A stretch of DNA of 64,000 nt from Gammaproteobacteria bacterium (GTDB taxonomy: Bacteria; Pseudomonadota; Gammaproteobacteria; Steroidobacterales; JABDKV01): the NCBI GenBank assembly GCA_029862165.1, contig JAOTXU010000002.1, forward strand, positions 178,556 to 242,555. Direction: 5' to 3'. Position numbers and translations under genes: made by a program. Positions 1 through 10,226 of this stretch are shown here, in pieces; positions within the stretch are counted from its first letter, which is position 1; every line of letters begins with the position of its first letter. The notes under the pieces are model-generated. The model made no database searches. It was not told the origin of the DNA and saw only the letters and a program-made list of their open reading frames with translations.

Positions 1-1
1 G

Positions 2-778
2 AAGCGGAGGAGTACGAGGCCGGCAGCGGACGACACGGTCCAGGCTGGGAAATGGAAGACCAGATGGTTCCTGGAAGGGCAACAATACGTGGAGAACGAT
101 GTATTGCACGTCGAGTTCAACAAGAACAAAGATATTAACTATTACCATGCTTTCCGAGCGATCGAGGTCGAGCCTGACACGAGCTACCTGATCTCTGCGC
201 AGATCAGGGCGCACGACCTGCAAGGCGGAAAAGTCGGGATCGCCGTATCCGATGCCCGAGGCTGGAAACACACTTTTCACCAGGAAAGCAAGCTCTATAT
301 TACCGGGACGACAGGCTGGCAGACCGCTACAGTAAGATTTCACACTGATAGAGACGCCAGGAAGATTCGCGTGATGGCACGCAGGCTTGCGGGCGATGGC
401 ATTATCAGTGGTCGTGTCGAATTCGGTAAGATCGTGGTCAGGCGCGAGAGTTACAGCTCGGGGGCAATGCCCGCCGTGACCGGCATAGCGACCATTGACT
501 GCACCGAGCAGCATGTCTATGCATTGCTGCTGAACAAGGACATGAAGCATGAACGGGTCGTGGAGATCGGGATCGCCGGCGATCGTGTCTATAGTTTTGA
601 AAGTGGCGCGATAGTGACCGGCGATTCCTATCTTGCTCACAACTACGCCGGGGGGGACGAAGGGATCCGATACGAGCACGTAAGCATCGGTCCGCTGGGC
701 AAGAATAGATTCGGCGTTCGGATACCCCCGGTTTCGGCTGTCGGCCTGGCGTTCGCCCGGCAGAGGATAGCGCCTTGA
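2..778 (+). CDS. C-terminal part of a glycoside-hydrolase-like / carbohydrate-binding protein (5' end outside window)
   Basis: The frame stays open from base 2 to the stop at 778, so the listed GTG at 89 is probably internal. Beta-sandwich-like C-terminus (VYALLLNKDMKHERVVEIGIAG...VSAVGLAFA) and polysaccharide-locus context. Confidence 0.5.
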   Translation, partial: KRRSTRPAADDTVQAGKWKTRWFLEGQQYVENDVLHVEFNKNKDINYYHAFRAIEVEPDTSYLISAQIRAHDLQGGKVGIAVSDARGWKHTFHQESKLYITGTTGWQTATVRFHTDRDARKIRVMARRLAGDGIISGRVEFGKIVVRRESYSSGAMPAVTGIATIDCTEQHVYALLLNKDMKHERVVEIGIAGDRVYSFESGAIVTGDSYLAHNYAGGDEGIRYEHVSIGPLGKNRFGVRIPPVSAVGLAFARQRIAP

Positions 779-849
779 GGTATGGGCCAGGCTTTCGTTG
801 CCAACCCACGAAGGAGCTCTGGTCTCCGCGTCCGGCGCGGTAATACGAG

Positions 850-1965
850 ATGGCAACGAGTTGTCTGTTCCTGCTTGATAGCCTGGGTATAGGCGGGTCC
901 GAACAGAAAACAATAAGAGCCGCAAATCTCTTGGCGGAACAGCGAGGGTCGGTGCACCTAGGGTTCCTGAACGCGACGCCGACGCTCGCCAATGCGATAA
1001 ATCCCCGGATACCGCTGTTGGCGGGCAACCGTAAAGGCAAGCTGGATCTGCGGCTGCTGAGACAGATCCGGCGTTACATCAAAGACGAGGATATCGACGT
1101 TGTCTGGTCGGTAAATCTGTATCCACTGCTCTACCTCTATCTGGCGACGCGTGGGCTGGGGCGCAAGGTCCGAGTCATCGGCTCATCCAACATCACAGAG
1201 TTTCGCAACGCGTATGAGCGGGCCAAGATGCGGATCTATGCTCCGATAATCAGCAGACTCGATGGATTCGTATTCGGAAGTCATCAACAGCAGGCCCTAT
1301 GGGAAGAACGCTACGGGCTCAAAGGGGACAAGCTGCATGTGATCCATAACGGTGTCGATACCGCGTGGTTCAGGGCCGGGGCAGCGGCGATGGATCGGAA
1401 AGCGGTACGACAGCGGTATGGATTCGATGAGCCAGCTGTTGTAATCGGCATGGTGGCGCAGTTCCGCCCCGAGAAAGCCCATGGCGACCTCATCGAGGCC
1501 GTCTGCGAGTTGAGGCAATCCGGCTTCGACGCAAAGTTGCTGCTGGTCGGAAGCGGCCCCGAGCAGCAGCGCATTCGGGACCTCGTGCAACGACGCGGCG
1601 TCGCTGATCATGTAGTTTTTGCGGGACAACTGGATGACGTGCGTCCCGCCCTGAGTGCCATGGATGTCTTCGCCCTGACTTCGCGATCAGTCGAGACGTT
1701 TTCGAACGCAGCGCTCGAGGCGATGGCCATGGAACTGCCCGCCGTGTTATCAGATTTGAGCGGTGCTACCGAGATGGTCAGTAACGGTGTGAATGGCTTT
1801 GTTTATCCACCGGGTGATGTAGGTGAGCTGAAGAACACTCTGGTGTCGCTAATGGACTCTGATCTCAGGAGACACTTCGGTCGCACGGGCAGGAGAATCG
1901 TCGAAGAACGCTTTTCTGCGACGACCATGGCCGAGCAATACTCGAAATTGATCCGGGGCGCCTAG
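850..1965 (+). CDS. Glycosyltransferase family 4 (GT-B)
   Basis: GT4 motifs: GIGGSEQ near N-term, HNGVDTAWF, GMVAQFRPEKAHGDLIEA, TSRSVETFSNAALEAMAMELPAV. Confidence 0.9.
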   Translation: MATSCLFLLDSLGIGGSEQKTIRAANLLAEQRGSVHLGFLNATPTLANAINPRIPLLAGNRKGKLDLRLLRQIRRYIKDEDIDVVWSVNLYPLLYLYLATRGLGRKVRVIGSSNITEFRNAYERAKMRIYAPIISRLDGFVFGSHQQQALWEERYGLKGDKLHVIHNGVDTAWFRAGAAAMDRKAVRQRYGFDEPAVVIGMVAQFRPEKAHGDLIEAVCELRQSGFDAKLLLVGSGPEQQRIRDLVQRRGVADHVVFAGQLDDVRPALSAMDVFALTSRSVETFSNAALEAMAMELPAVLSDLSGATEMVSNGVNGFVYPPGDVGELKNTLVSLMDSDLRRHFGRTGRRIVEERFSATTMAEQYSKLIRGA

Positions 1966-1967
1966 GG

Positions 1968-3494
1968 CTACAGATTCTCAACCTGGATTGATGTCTCGCG
2001 CAGGTCTCGAGTCAGGAAGCTCTTCCCCCGGCCTCGCGTGCCGGGAGACACGTCGAAAAGTGACAGGATAGTTGCATACATGTTGGTAATCCGGCATTCG
2101 TTTTCGTCGACGTCTGAATCGGCATTCCCGTTGACGAAAAAAATGCCATTCTTTTTGTGACCACCACTGATCTTCTTGTGTGTTGGGTTCACTGAGAAAA
2201 GATCGGTGTGCATCGACATGCCAGAACCCAGCTGCGGGATCATCTCGAACAGTATGTCCGGATAGCGGTCGATGTGCGTGCCGTTATAGAGCGCTTCGCG
2301 TGATTTGAGCCATTTGAATATTGGCTGACCCTCATACTCCAGCTCACTGAGTTCTGCCATGAGATTCGAGCGGAAACACTCGTATTCGTCCACCTTATCG
2401 GCGTTAATACAGATGCCACCAAAGGGATTGGTGCCAGCAAAATCTGAGGCATAGGCCTTGCTGTCCGCATAGTTTGCGATGTGGCTACCCTTTTTTAGTT
2501 CCTTCGCGTTAGGCACAAAACGTGCGATCTTGGAGATATATTCCTCCATGTCATGATCGTGCAGGAACTTCAGGGTCCTATTCTTCATTTTTTCCAGAAG
2601 GATCCTCTTGTTAAGCTGTCGTTCGCCGGAAGCGCTGGCCAGATATCCTTTGCGGCGCAGGAATTCATTGATGTTAAAGCAATCGGTGCAGCGCATGCCA
2701 TGCCCATGATCGCTCATGATGAGCAGGACATCTTCGGGCCCGAGTTCGGCCATGTACTGACCGATGATATCGTCGATTATTCCGAAGAACCGATCAATCC
2801 CGTCTTCAACTTCGTTGCTGCCCGGGTAAGTCGGATCGGCCGGGTCACAGTAACGCCACAGGTGATGCTGGATGCGATCGGTGGTAAGAAAGGTTTGAAA
2901 GAAAAGATCGAAGTTATTGTTGCGTAGCTGTGCAAGTCCGAAGTCCGCTTGTTCCAAGGTGTCATTTATGGTCCATTCCAGAAACGGCTTGATATTCGAT
3001 TTGTTCGGGAATTTGGTAATGCCTCCTATGCTTGCTGGAATATCCGCAACATTCACGAGCCGCGGGTTGGAACTTTGAATGTCGCCTTCAATGAACACCG
3101 GACCACTTACCATCACACCGTTAACCGGCCAGACGGGGTAGGCCATGAACGGGTTAATGACACAGACCCTGGAGTCTGTCTCGCTGCCGATCTTGTCCCA
3201 GAATGTTTTCTTGTGAAAAATCGAAGTATCGATCTTTGTGTCTTTCTCATCACCTAGTAAATAGTTAACGTGTTCCAGGATTCCGTGTTCCGACGGGTCC
3301 AGGCCGGTGTATGTCGTAATCCACGAGGGGATGGAATCTGGCGGGAATACCGAGAGCAGCGGCGCGAAAGCACCGTTCTCGGCGAGTTGACTGAGATTAG
3401 GCAAAATCGACCTGTTTATCATCTGCCTCGTCAGGTCGTAATCCATGCCGTCGAAACCGAGCAGGACGACTCTGCGTTTTTTCTTATTGCTCAT
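1968..3494 (-). CDS. Alkaline phosphatase superfamily / type I phosphodiesterase-nucleotide pyrophosphatase-like protein
   Basis: VVLLGFDGMDYDL...LPNLSQLAENGAFAPLLSVFPPDSIPSW and MSDHGHGM metal-site motifs. Confidence 0.85.
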   Translation of the reverse strand: MSNKKKRRVVLLGFDGMDYDLTRQMINRSILPNLSQLAENGAFAPLLSVFPPDSIPSWITTYTGLDPSEHGILEHVNYLLGDEKDTKIDTSIFHKKTFWDKIGSETDSRVCVINPFMAYPVWPVNGVMVSGPVFIEGDIQSSNPRLVNVADIPASIGGITKFPNKSNIKPFLEWTINDTLEQADFGLAQLRNNNFDLFFQTFLTTDRIQHHLWRYCDPADPTYPGSNEVEDGIDRFFGIIDDIIGQYMAELGPEDVLLIMSDHGHGMRCTDCFNINEFLRRKGYLASASGERQLNKRILLEKMKNRTLKFLHDHDMEEYISKIARFVPNAKELKKGSHIANYADSKAYASDFAGTNPFGGICINADKVDEYECFRSNLMAELSELEYEGQPIFKWLKSREALYNGTHIDRYPDILFEMIPQLGSGMSMHTDLFSVNPTHKKISGGHKKNGIFFVNGNADSDVDENECRITNMYATILSLFDVSPGTRGRGKSFLTRDLRETSIQVENL

Positions 3495-4176
3495 AGTCGC
3501 ACCCTATGTTGCCGTAAACCCATTTGGCGATCTGCTCATGGACGTCCGCTGGGGTGAGCGTTCCATCGACATGTAGAATCGGGCCGTCGACCACAATGTC
3601 TCTGTAGAGTTGCTCGCGTTCCTGCAGATACCGAAGCGGTGTCCCGTCGAGCTTGCGTTTGTAACCAACTTCGGCTGGCAGGTCAATGAATATGGACATA
3701 TCCGGGGTTTTCGTTTTCGCCAGGGCCGTTGTGCCCAGCAGTTCCTGAAACTCGTTCGGGGGGATCGACAGGTTCAGTGACTGATCGATTACGAAGTCGA
3801 GCAGATAGCGATCGAGGATTATGTAATCACTGCTCCACTGCTGGCTGGCATCGCGATAGCTCCGGAAATAGTCTCCAGACGCATACGAAAGCCAGGCGCG
3901 CCGGCACAGTGAATAAGAGAAGATCTTCCGCTTGAGCCCGGACCATCTACTGTGGTGCGCGTTTTCGGTACCGACATTCTGTCCATAAGCGACGCCGTTA
4001 CCCCGTGGTTTTCCGGTCATTTTCTTCAGGCGATTAATGACTGGCAATATCGACGGCTCCCATCGTAACCAGCGATACTCCGCCGATAATCCGCTTTTGT
4101 TCATACGATCGACCAGCAGGCCAGCCTGTGTAGTCTTTCCGCACCCGTCGATACCGGAGAGATAGATCATAATCAT
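3484..4176 (-). CDS. Thymidylate-kinase-like P-loop kinase
   Basis: SGIDGCGKTTQAGLLVDRM P-loop and ILDRYLLDFVIDQS DR(Y/H)-type motif. Overlaps the downstream phosphatase-family gene by 11 bp. Confidence 0.75.
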   Translation of the reverse strand: MIMIYLSGIDGCGKTTQAGLLVDRMNKSGLSAEYRWLRWEPSILPVINRLKKMTGKPRGNGVAYGQNVGTENAHHSRWSGLKRKIFSYSLCRRAWLSYASGDYFRSYRDASQQWSSDYIILDRYLLDFVIDQSLNLSIPPNEFQELLGTTALAKTKTPDMSIFIDLPAEVGYKRKLDGTPLRYLQEREQLYRDIVVDGPILHVDGTLTPADVHEQIAKWVYGNIGCDYEQ

Positions 4177-4180
4177 GATG

Positions 4181-5176
4181 TCAGGCCGCCATCAATCGCT
4201 GCGCAGTCGCTGCCCACGAATACTCGTTCATCTTCTGTCGATTGTTGCACTCGTCGCCGAAGCCGGTTCTCAAAACGGCGATCATTTCGTCGGCACTATT
4301 TACGTAGCGATAATATTCATCTTGGGAGAATTGTTCCGGCAAGCGACCGAAGCGGGTGGTGACTACCGGCAGGTTGGTCGCCATGCTCTCCAGGATCGAT
4401 AAAGGCGTTTCCATTGCTCCCGCATCGCTCATCACCGTGAAGCAGTACACGTCAGCAAGTTGATAGAGTTCATGGATATCCTGGAGGTACTCACGCAGGA
4501 CAATAACGCCAGCTTGTTCCAGTTGTGCGCCTAGATCGATATCTCTACCGGTGGTTGTGCTGCCGACGAGTACGACTTGCGTACCGGGCAGTGCTCGCTG
4601 GACTTCGGCCAACCAGGCAATGTTTCTCGATCTCTTGATGTGCCCAACATGCAAGACGACCAATTGGTCTGCCGGGATGGCGTACTTCTCGCGCAATGCT
4701 TGCTTGTTCGATACAGGCTTGTATTGACCCAGATCGACACCCAGGTTCAGGATAGTGCTGTCTATGCCGAGGTCCTGTAGCGACTTGGCCATCGCGGACG
4801 ATAGCACCAGGATGTCGCGCAGCTTCACGCGTGCCACGATCTTCTCTTGCCACGGAGCCAGAATCCTTTTCTGCACGCCAACAACAGTGACTTTGCCCGG
4901 GAATAACGACTGCAGCATCGAGATTTTGACCAGCGACGAAAAGGTCAATGCAGCTTGTGGGATGAAGATGATCTTTTCGGCACGAAACCACATCGATTGT
5001 ACGACGATGCGCGGCACCATCAGTAAAGCGTTCAAGAAATGGGGCATGTGGCGTAGATAACGCATGACCCGGACCATGTGGGAACGTGATAGTTCGCGAT
5101 GCACCCTATAAGCGAAGTTCTTGATTCCCTCATCGAATGGTGGCGTAAAATGCTCGTATATGAAAACAATTTTCAT
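4181..5176 (-). CDS. Glycosyltransferase family 4
   Basis: LHVGHIKRSRNIAWL...VVLVGSTTTGRDIDL...ETPLSILESMATNLPVVTTRFGRLPE pattern. Confidence 0.85.
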   Translation of the reverse strand: MKIVFIYEHFTPPFDEGIKNFAYRVHRELSRSHMVRVMRYLRHMPHFLNALLMVPRIVVQSMWFRAEKIIFIPQAALTFSSLVKISMLQSLFPGKVTVVGVQKRILAPWQEKIVARVKLRDILVLSSAMAKSLQDLGIDSTILNLGVDLGQYKPVSNKQALREKYAIPADQLVVLHVGHIKRSRNIAWLAEVQRALPGTQVVLVGSTTTGRDIDLGAQLEQAGVIVLREYLQDIHELYQLADVYCFTVMSDAGAMETPLSILESMATNLPVVTTRFGRLPEQFSQDEYYRYVNSADEMIAVLRTGFGDECNNRQKMNEYSWAATAQRLMAA

Positions 5177-5240
5177 AACTGGGCCCTTTAGGATTGCAGC
5201 GTTAAGCAGTTCGAGCGATCTACGGGAGCTTACGGATATG

Positions 5241-6644
5241 TCAGGTACGTTGTTTTCTCATTTGGCTTGGGCCCTTGTGTGCGATGTTGGTTCGACGAAG
5301 CCTTGGATCGGCTGGTGCCGCTGCCGCCTGGGCGAGCTGCATGAAATACGCGAATATTACACCCATGCTAACTCCCACGAGATCGAGCACGCCGATCAGG
5401 GTCGTAAAGGCCCAGGCAAACAGTATTACCAGCACACTGGTCAGCGCCATCGCGCGGAAATGATCGTCACCTGGCGTGACGATTCGGCGAGCCTTGGAGA
5501 TGAATGACCATATCAGGCCGAGCCAAACCAGCAGCCCCGGGATACCGAATTCGACGAGGATCTGGATGTATAGGCTGTGTGCCCGCGCGCCCACACCGAG
5601 ATTGATAGCCGATCCGAAACCGGTTCCGAAGATCGTCGCCATCGGCGTGTCCATGAAATCTTTGAGTAGAGCGGTCCATATCTCGAATCTGTTGGCGGAG
5701 GCCGCGTCCAGGTCCCCCGACAGAAGTACACCAACCCGCTCCAACGTCTCCTGGAAATACAGGCTCTGTTGAAAAAGGAAAATCATGGCGATCGGGATCG
5801 AGAAGGCCGCCAGCACCATCATGCGGTAGTCCCGATAGACAATGAACGCGACACCGAGCGCAAGCACTAGGGTAATCAGGCCGCCGCGGGAACCAGACAG
5901 CAACACGAACACAATCTCCAGCGCGATCAAGACCAACAGTAGCCAGCGTGCGAGCCCGAGTTCCGGTGTTTTGAAGAAGTAGTACTGGATGGGCATGAGC
6001 ATACAGAGCATATAGGCGGTCTTGTTCGGGTTGCCCGTGATCCCGGCGAGTCTGTCTCTATCCAAATAGTGTTCGTGCATGTCGAATAATTGGAACCCCA
6101 GGAAGTTGCTCAGCAGCGAGATAACGTTGAGCAAGCCGATGACACTCGTAAGTATGATCAGGTATCTTCTGCCTTGTGCTTTGTAATCTATTAGGAGAAA
6201 AGGCAGGATGTACAGCACAACGGGATCGAACGCCATGGACTTGGCGTAGCGCGCATGTTCCAGTAGGGGGATTGCCATCGCCACTTCGCCAAGCATCCGG
6301 TGGTACGCGAAATTGATTGTGACGCCGATTAGTATCAGGCTCAGACCGAAGAGGCCGAAAATCTTGCGCCCGAAAATTCGTCCGGTGGCAACCTCGGTAA
6401 TCAACAAAACGAGCACTGACGAATAAACGACAATATTCTGGACAGTAAGACCAACCAAACCACTGAGCTGGATCGGGTACACGACTTCCTGGATGAAGGC
6501 GAACAACAGCAGTACGAACAGGATGGTCTTCATGAGAATGATCGATTGGTTTCGATGCGAGCCCTGAGGCGTTGTCGGTACACCACCCCTGGCGAGCAGC
6601 CGTGGCAACCCTCCTAGTTTAGGTTCTACGGGTAAATTCATCAA
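5241..6644 (-). CDS. O-antigen ligase / polymerase family membrane protein
   Basis: Multi-TM protein with LLSGSRGGLITLVLAL and GARAHSLYIQILVEFGIPGLLVWLGL, typical of Wzy/WaaL-fold proteins. Confidence 0.85.
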   Translation of the reverse strand: MMNLPVEPKLGGLPRLLARGGVPTTPQGSHRNQSIILMKTILFVLLLFAFIQEVVYPIQLSGLVGLTVQNIVVYSSVLVLLITEVATGRIFGRKIFGLFGLSLILIGVTINFAYHRMLGEVAMAIPLLEHARYAKSMAFDPVVLYILPFLLIDYKAQGRRYLIILTSVIGLLNVISLLSNFLGFQLFDMHEHYLDRDRLAGITGNPNKTAYMLCMLMPIQYYFFKTPELGLARWLLLVLIALEIVFVLLSGSRGGLITLVLALGVAFIVYRDYRMMVLAAFSIPIAMIFLFQQSLYFQETLERVGVLLSGDLDAASANRFEIWTALLKDFMDTPMATIFGTGFGSAINLGVGARAHSLYIQILVEFGIPGLLVWLGLIWSFISKARRIVTPGDDHFRAMALTSVLVILFAWAFTTLIGVLDLVGVSMGVIFAYFMQLAQAAAAPADPRLRRTNIAHKGPSQMRKQRT

Positions 6645-7095
6645 AAGAAAAGGCGCGTCACTATGTTACATTGAAATCACCGTCCCGGATATTCAATTTC
6701 ACTTAAGTGCTTAGCGCCGTGGTTGAGCCCGAACTTCTGGGTGAGAAAGTCATTACCGCGATCAAGAAAGCTCCCTCCAGATGCCAATAGCAGTCTGTGT
6801 CGGCTGTCGCCACGGGTCAATGTGAGCGTGTTATTCTTGGTGCCGGCCCAGGGCTGCGAACGAAAAGTTAACAAAACGAAATGGGACAGAGAATGATGAG
6901 TGATGATAGTTCGAGCATCGACCTATCTATCTGGTTTCGCCACATGGTTCGCAGAGCCGTCTCAAGCGGTGGAGGCAGAACCAATCCGTGTCCACCAGCC
7001 CGACCGTTTTCAACTTCGTTCCAGTTGGAGCTGAATAGGGCGCGACGTCGCTAGTATGGCGTGCGGGAACAGCGCGAAACGCTGATGTATCGGAA

Positions 7096-8409
7096 TTGAT
7101 GCACATGCGCGGTTTCCTGAAGCGTTCAGAGTTCTCGAGAAACGTCGCGACGGTGATGAGCGGCAACGTTGCCGGTCAGGTGATAGCTGTCGCGGCAGCT
7201 CCGGTGATCACACGTCTTTATACTCCCGAACAGTTTGCGATACTGGCTTTGTATTCGGCGACTGTCGCGATAATCGTCAGAGTGGGGTGCTTATGCTATG
7301 AGCGGTCCATAATGCTGCCGAGTGATAATAGGGATGCGGTCGCCGCAGCCAGCCTGTCTTTTCTCATCCTCATTTGTACCTGTTTGCTCCTGGCCGCGCT
7401 CGCTATCCCATTTCGGGAGTCGATCGCAGGCATCGTGGGAAATGATGAATTCGCCCAGTGGGTGCCGATGGTAATAGTCGGTGCACTGTTAATTGGCAGT
7501 GGCAATATCGCACGGTTCTGGGCCATGCGGCAGAAACGATTCGGCCTGATTTCCATGGCACACGTATCCAATGCCGGTGTTGGAGCGGCAGCCAAGATCT
7601 CGCTTGGAATGATGATGGTCTCGCGGGCGGGTGGCCTGGTCGTCGGCACGATCGTGGGCAATCTGATTGGATTGTTAATGCTGCTTGGCAATTTGCGCAG
7701 CGATGCGGCGCGAGCACCAAGGCTACGCCCAATCGCCCGCAATGCGGAACTGTTGCGAGCAACGGCCAAACGTTATCGCCAGTTTCCTTTATTCGCAACC
7801 TGGAACGGCCTTCTGAATGTCGGGTCCGAACAGGCCGCCATTTTTCTGTTGTCCGCATTCTATGCGCCAGCGATAGTCGGTTTCTACAGTTTGTCAGGAC
7901 GGTTGCTCAAGCAACCGATCATCGCTCTCGCCAGCGCTGTAATGAATGTTTATTTCAAAAAATCGGCGACCCAGGTTAGCAACAACGAATCGCTGTTGCC
8001 CGGCATGCGCAAGGTCTCTACGGTCCTTTTTCTGCTAGGGGTCGTTCCATTCGGCATACTCGGGGCATTTGGAGGCCCTTTGTTTGGGTTTGTATTTGGC
8101 GCGGAATGGAGAACCGCCGGGGTCTATGCGCAGGTGCTGTCACCCTGGTTTTTTCTGTTGTTTGTAATGGGCCCGTCGAAGGTGCTCTTTGAAGTGTTCG
8201 AGAAACAGCACGTACGACTATTCGTGAATATCGTAACGGCAGTCGTACGAGTCGCGGCTTTGTGGCTCGGGCATGTGTTTCTTCAAGAGCCAGTACTGGT
8301 GATCGCGGTCTTCGCTGGCGTAAACTCGGTCATGGAAATCGTGTTGTTTGCGGTCGCGGTATTTGTAACCCGTGGTCGGGATCGATCGCTGCAACGGCAA
8401 GGTGTCTAA
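7096..8409 (+). CDS. Oligosaccharide flippase (Wzx/MATE-like polysaccharide biosynthesis protein)
   Basis: About 437 aa multi-TM; GNVAGQVIAVAAAPVITRLYTPEQFAILALY is typical of the N-terminus of this family. Confidence 0.85.
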   Translation: MMHMRGFLKRSEFSRNVATVMSGNVAGQVIAVAAAPVITRLYTPEQFAILALYSATVAIIVRVGCLCYERSIMLPSDNRDAVAAASLSFLILICTCLLLAALAIPFRESIAGIVGNDEFAQWVPMVIVGALLIGSGNIARFWAMRQKRFGLISMAHVSNAGVGAAAKISLGMMMVSRAGGLVVGTIVGNLIGLLMLLGNLRSDAARAPRLRPIARNAELLRATAKRYRQFPLFATWNGLLNVGSEQAAIFLLSAFYAPAIVGFYSLSGRLLKQPIIALASAVMNVYFKKSATQVSNNESLLPGMRKVSTVLFLLGVVPFGILGAFGGPLFGFVFGAEWRTAGVYAQVLSPWFFLLFVMGPSKVLFEVFEKQHVRLFVNIVTAVVRVAALWLGHVFLQEPVLVIAVFAGVNSVMEIVLFAVAVFVTRGRDRSLQRQGV

Positions 8410-8449
8410 GCACAGCCCTGACTGGGACGAAACGAAAAAGCATTGATGG

Positions 8450-9430
8450 ATGAGTAAAACGACTGAGCCAGTATTCTTATATTCCCTGCCGCGCTCGGGA
8501 TCGACCTTGCTGCAACGCATGCTTGGTTGTCATCCTGAGATCACGACGCAGTCCGAATATTGGTTTCTGCTACCCCACATCATGGCATTGCGTGGCGAAC
8601 ATACCTATGCCGCGTACAGCGCGAACACTTTGAAAGTGGCTACCGAGGCGTTGTTGGAGCAGCTGCCAGACGGGCGTTCCGGTTATGAGGCAGCGATCCG
8701 TTCTTTAGGTAATTCGCTCTATAGTCAACTCGCCACCGGCGGCGAGCGTTACGTGCTGGACAAAACACCACGCTATTATTTGATCATTGAAGACATCCGT
8801 CGGATCTTCCCGGATGCCAAGTTAATTTTTCTTTTTCGCAACCCACCTGCGGTTGCCGCATCGATTGTCTCCTCGTTCCACAGCGGGCGCATGGGGAATG
8901 TTCGTCATCGGATCGATGTTTTCGAAGGACCGAAACACCTGGCGCGCGGATACAATTCGGTCAGAGAGAGTTCGATCGCCGTCCAGTACGAAAGGCTGGT
9001 CACGGATCCGAAGGCTGAGCTGAAGCGTATATGTGATTATCTGGACATCGAGTTCGTTGCCACAATGTTGGAGGATTTCGGAAGTGTTCCGGTAGTCGGC
9101 CTGGGCGACATGTTCGGCTCGAATCGGCACAAGACCGTGAGTACTTCCGCGGTGGATCGCTGGAAGGAGGTATTCGGTACGCCGTATCGCAGGCGTTACT
9201 TGAGGAAGTATCTCGATTATCTCGGTCCAGAGTGTGTAGAGACGATGGGGTATGACTTCGGCAAACTTCGCTCCGAGGTCGAGGACTTACCCGTGCGCTT
9301 CGAAATCGGGTTCATCGATTGGCTGTACGAGTTGCGCGGCAAGTTTATGTCGACGCTGGAGATCCCGCTGTTGCGGCAAAAAATCAAAGACACGCGTGCT
9401 CGTCGTGGCAAGTACTTCATTCACTATTGA
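8450..9430 (+). CDS. Sulfotransferase family protein
   Basis: 5'-PSB-like LPRSGSTLLQRML and 3'-PB-like LIFLFRNPPAVAASIVSS motifs. Confidence 0.9.
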   Translation: MSKTTEPVFLYSLPRSGSTLLQRMLGCHPEITTQSEYWFLLPHIMALRGEHTYAAYSANTLKVATEALLEQLPDGRSGYEAAIRSLGNSLYSQLATGGERYVLDKTPRYYLIIEDIRRIFPDAKLIFLFRNPPAVAASIVSSFHSGRMGNVRHRIDVFEGPKHLARGYNSVRESSIAVQYERLVTDPKAELKRICDYLDIEFVATMLEDFGSVPVVGLGDMFGSNRHKTVSTSAVDRWKEVFGTPYRRRYLRKYLDYLGPECVETMGYDFGKLRSEVEDLPVRFEIGFIDWLYELRGKFMSTLEIPLLRQKIKDTRARRGKYFIHY

Positions 9431-9690
9431 GTATGCGCAAGGCGCCGTCGGATAATGAAAAGCCGTTCCCACTGTAAGTTGGGCCGCTTCGTGCCCTGTT
9501 GCTAATATTTCGAATGATAAAAACTGTAAAAAATTGAACCACTTACTGTACGGGCGATCTTGCCGGCGCTTCCATATTTCAAGATTGCGCCGAAGTTACG
9601 GTGAGTGAGTTTTCTGCCGCCAGCGCCTACAATACGGGCCCTTCCAAGCCTCGGCCAACGGGTCGCGGTCAATAAACGACAGGAGCAGCC

Positions 9691-10131
9691 ATGTCCCGGG
9701 GGATCAACAAAGTCATACTGGTCGGCAATCTCGGCGCCGATCCGGAAACACGTTACTCGCCGAACGGATCGGCAGTCACGCGGATCAGCGTGGCCACGAG
9801 TGAACAGTGGAAAGACAAAGAAAGCGGTGAACAGAAAGAACGAACCGAGTGGCACAAGGTTGTTTTTTTTAGCCGTCTGGCAGAAATCGCCGGAGAATAT
9901 CTGCGTAAGGGTTCTCAGGTCTATGTCGAAGGCGCGCTACGCACGAACAAATGGCAGGATCGTGACGGCAATGATCGGTACACGACAGAGGTGATCGCGC
10001 GCGAGATGCAGATGTTGGGTAGCCGCGGTGCCGGTGGTGGCGGTGCGTCATCGGGTAGCGGTGGCGGCGGCCGCAGTAGCGGACCACCCCCGTCAGACAA
10101 TAAAGACTTCGACGACGACATTCCCTTTTGA
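9691..10131 (+). CDS. ssb: Single-stranded DNA-binding protein
   Basis: [53 protein letters not shown], acidic C-terminal tip DFDDDIPF. Confidence 0.97.
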   Translation: MSRGINKVILVGNLGADPETRYSPNGSAVTRISVATSEQWKDKESGEQKERTEWHKVVFFSRLAEIAGEYLRKGSQVYVEGALRTNKWQDRDGNDRYTTEVIAREMQMLGSRGAGGGGASSGSGGGGRSSGPPPSDNKDFDDDIPF

Positions 10132-10226
10132 TCGACGAATTCGGTCAAATCGTGCTGTAGAGCAGTCGTTCTGGCGATAGACTGCCCGACCCGACGACAA
10201 TCGCCGTAGCTTGGAACCCAAGAAAT

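Noticed and set aside
438-1040. 200-aa minus-strand ORF spanning the first two plus-strand genes
   Set aside because: Low-complexity Arg/Ser-rich translation typical of a shadow frame; it conflicts with the GT4 gene and the upstream CDS.
1-9430. Phage or defence-island signal at the left end
   Set aside because: All recognisable genes fit a polysaccharide locus; no restriction, toxin-antitoxin, nuclease or phage structural motifs were seen.
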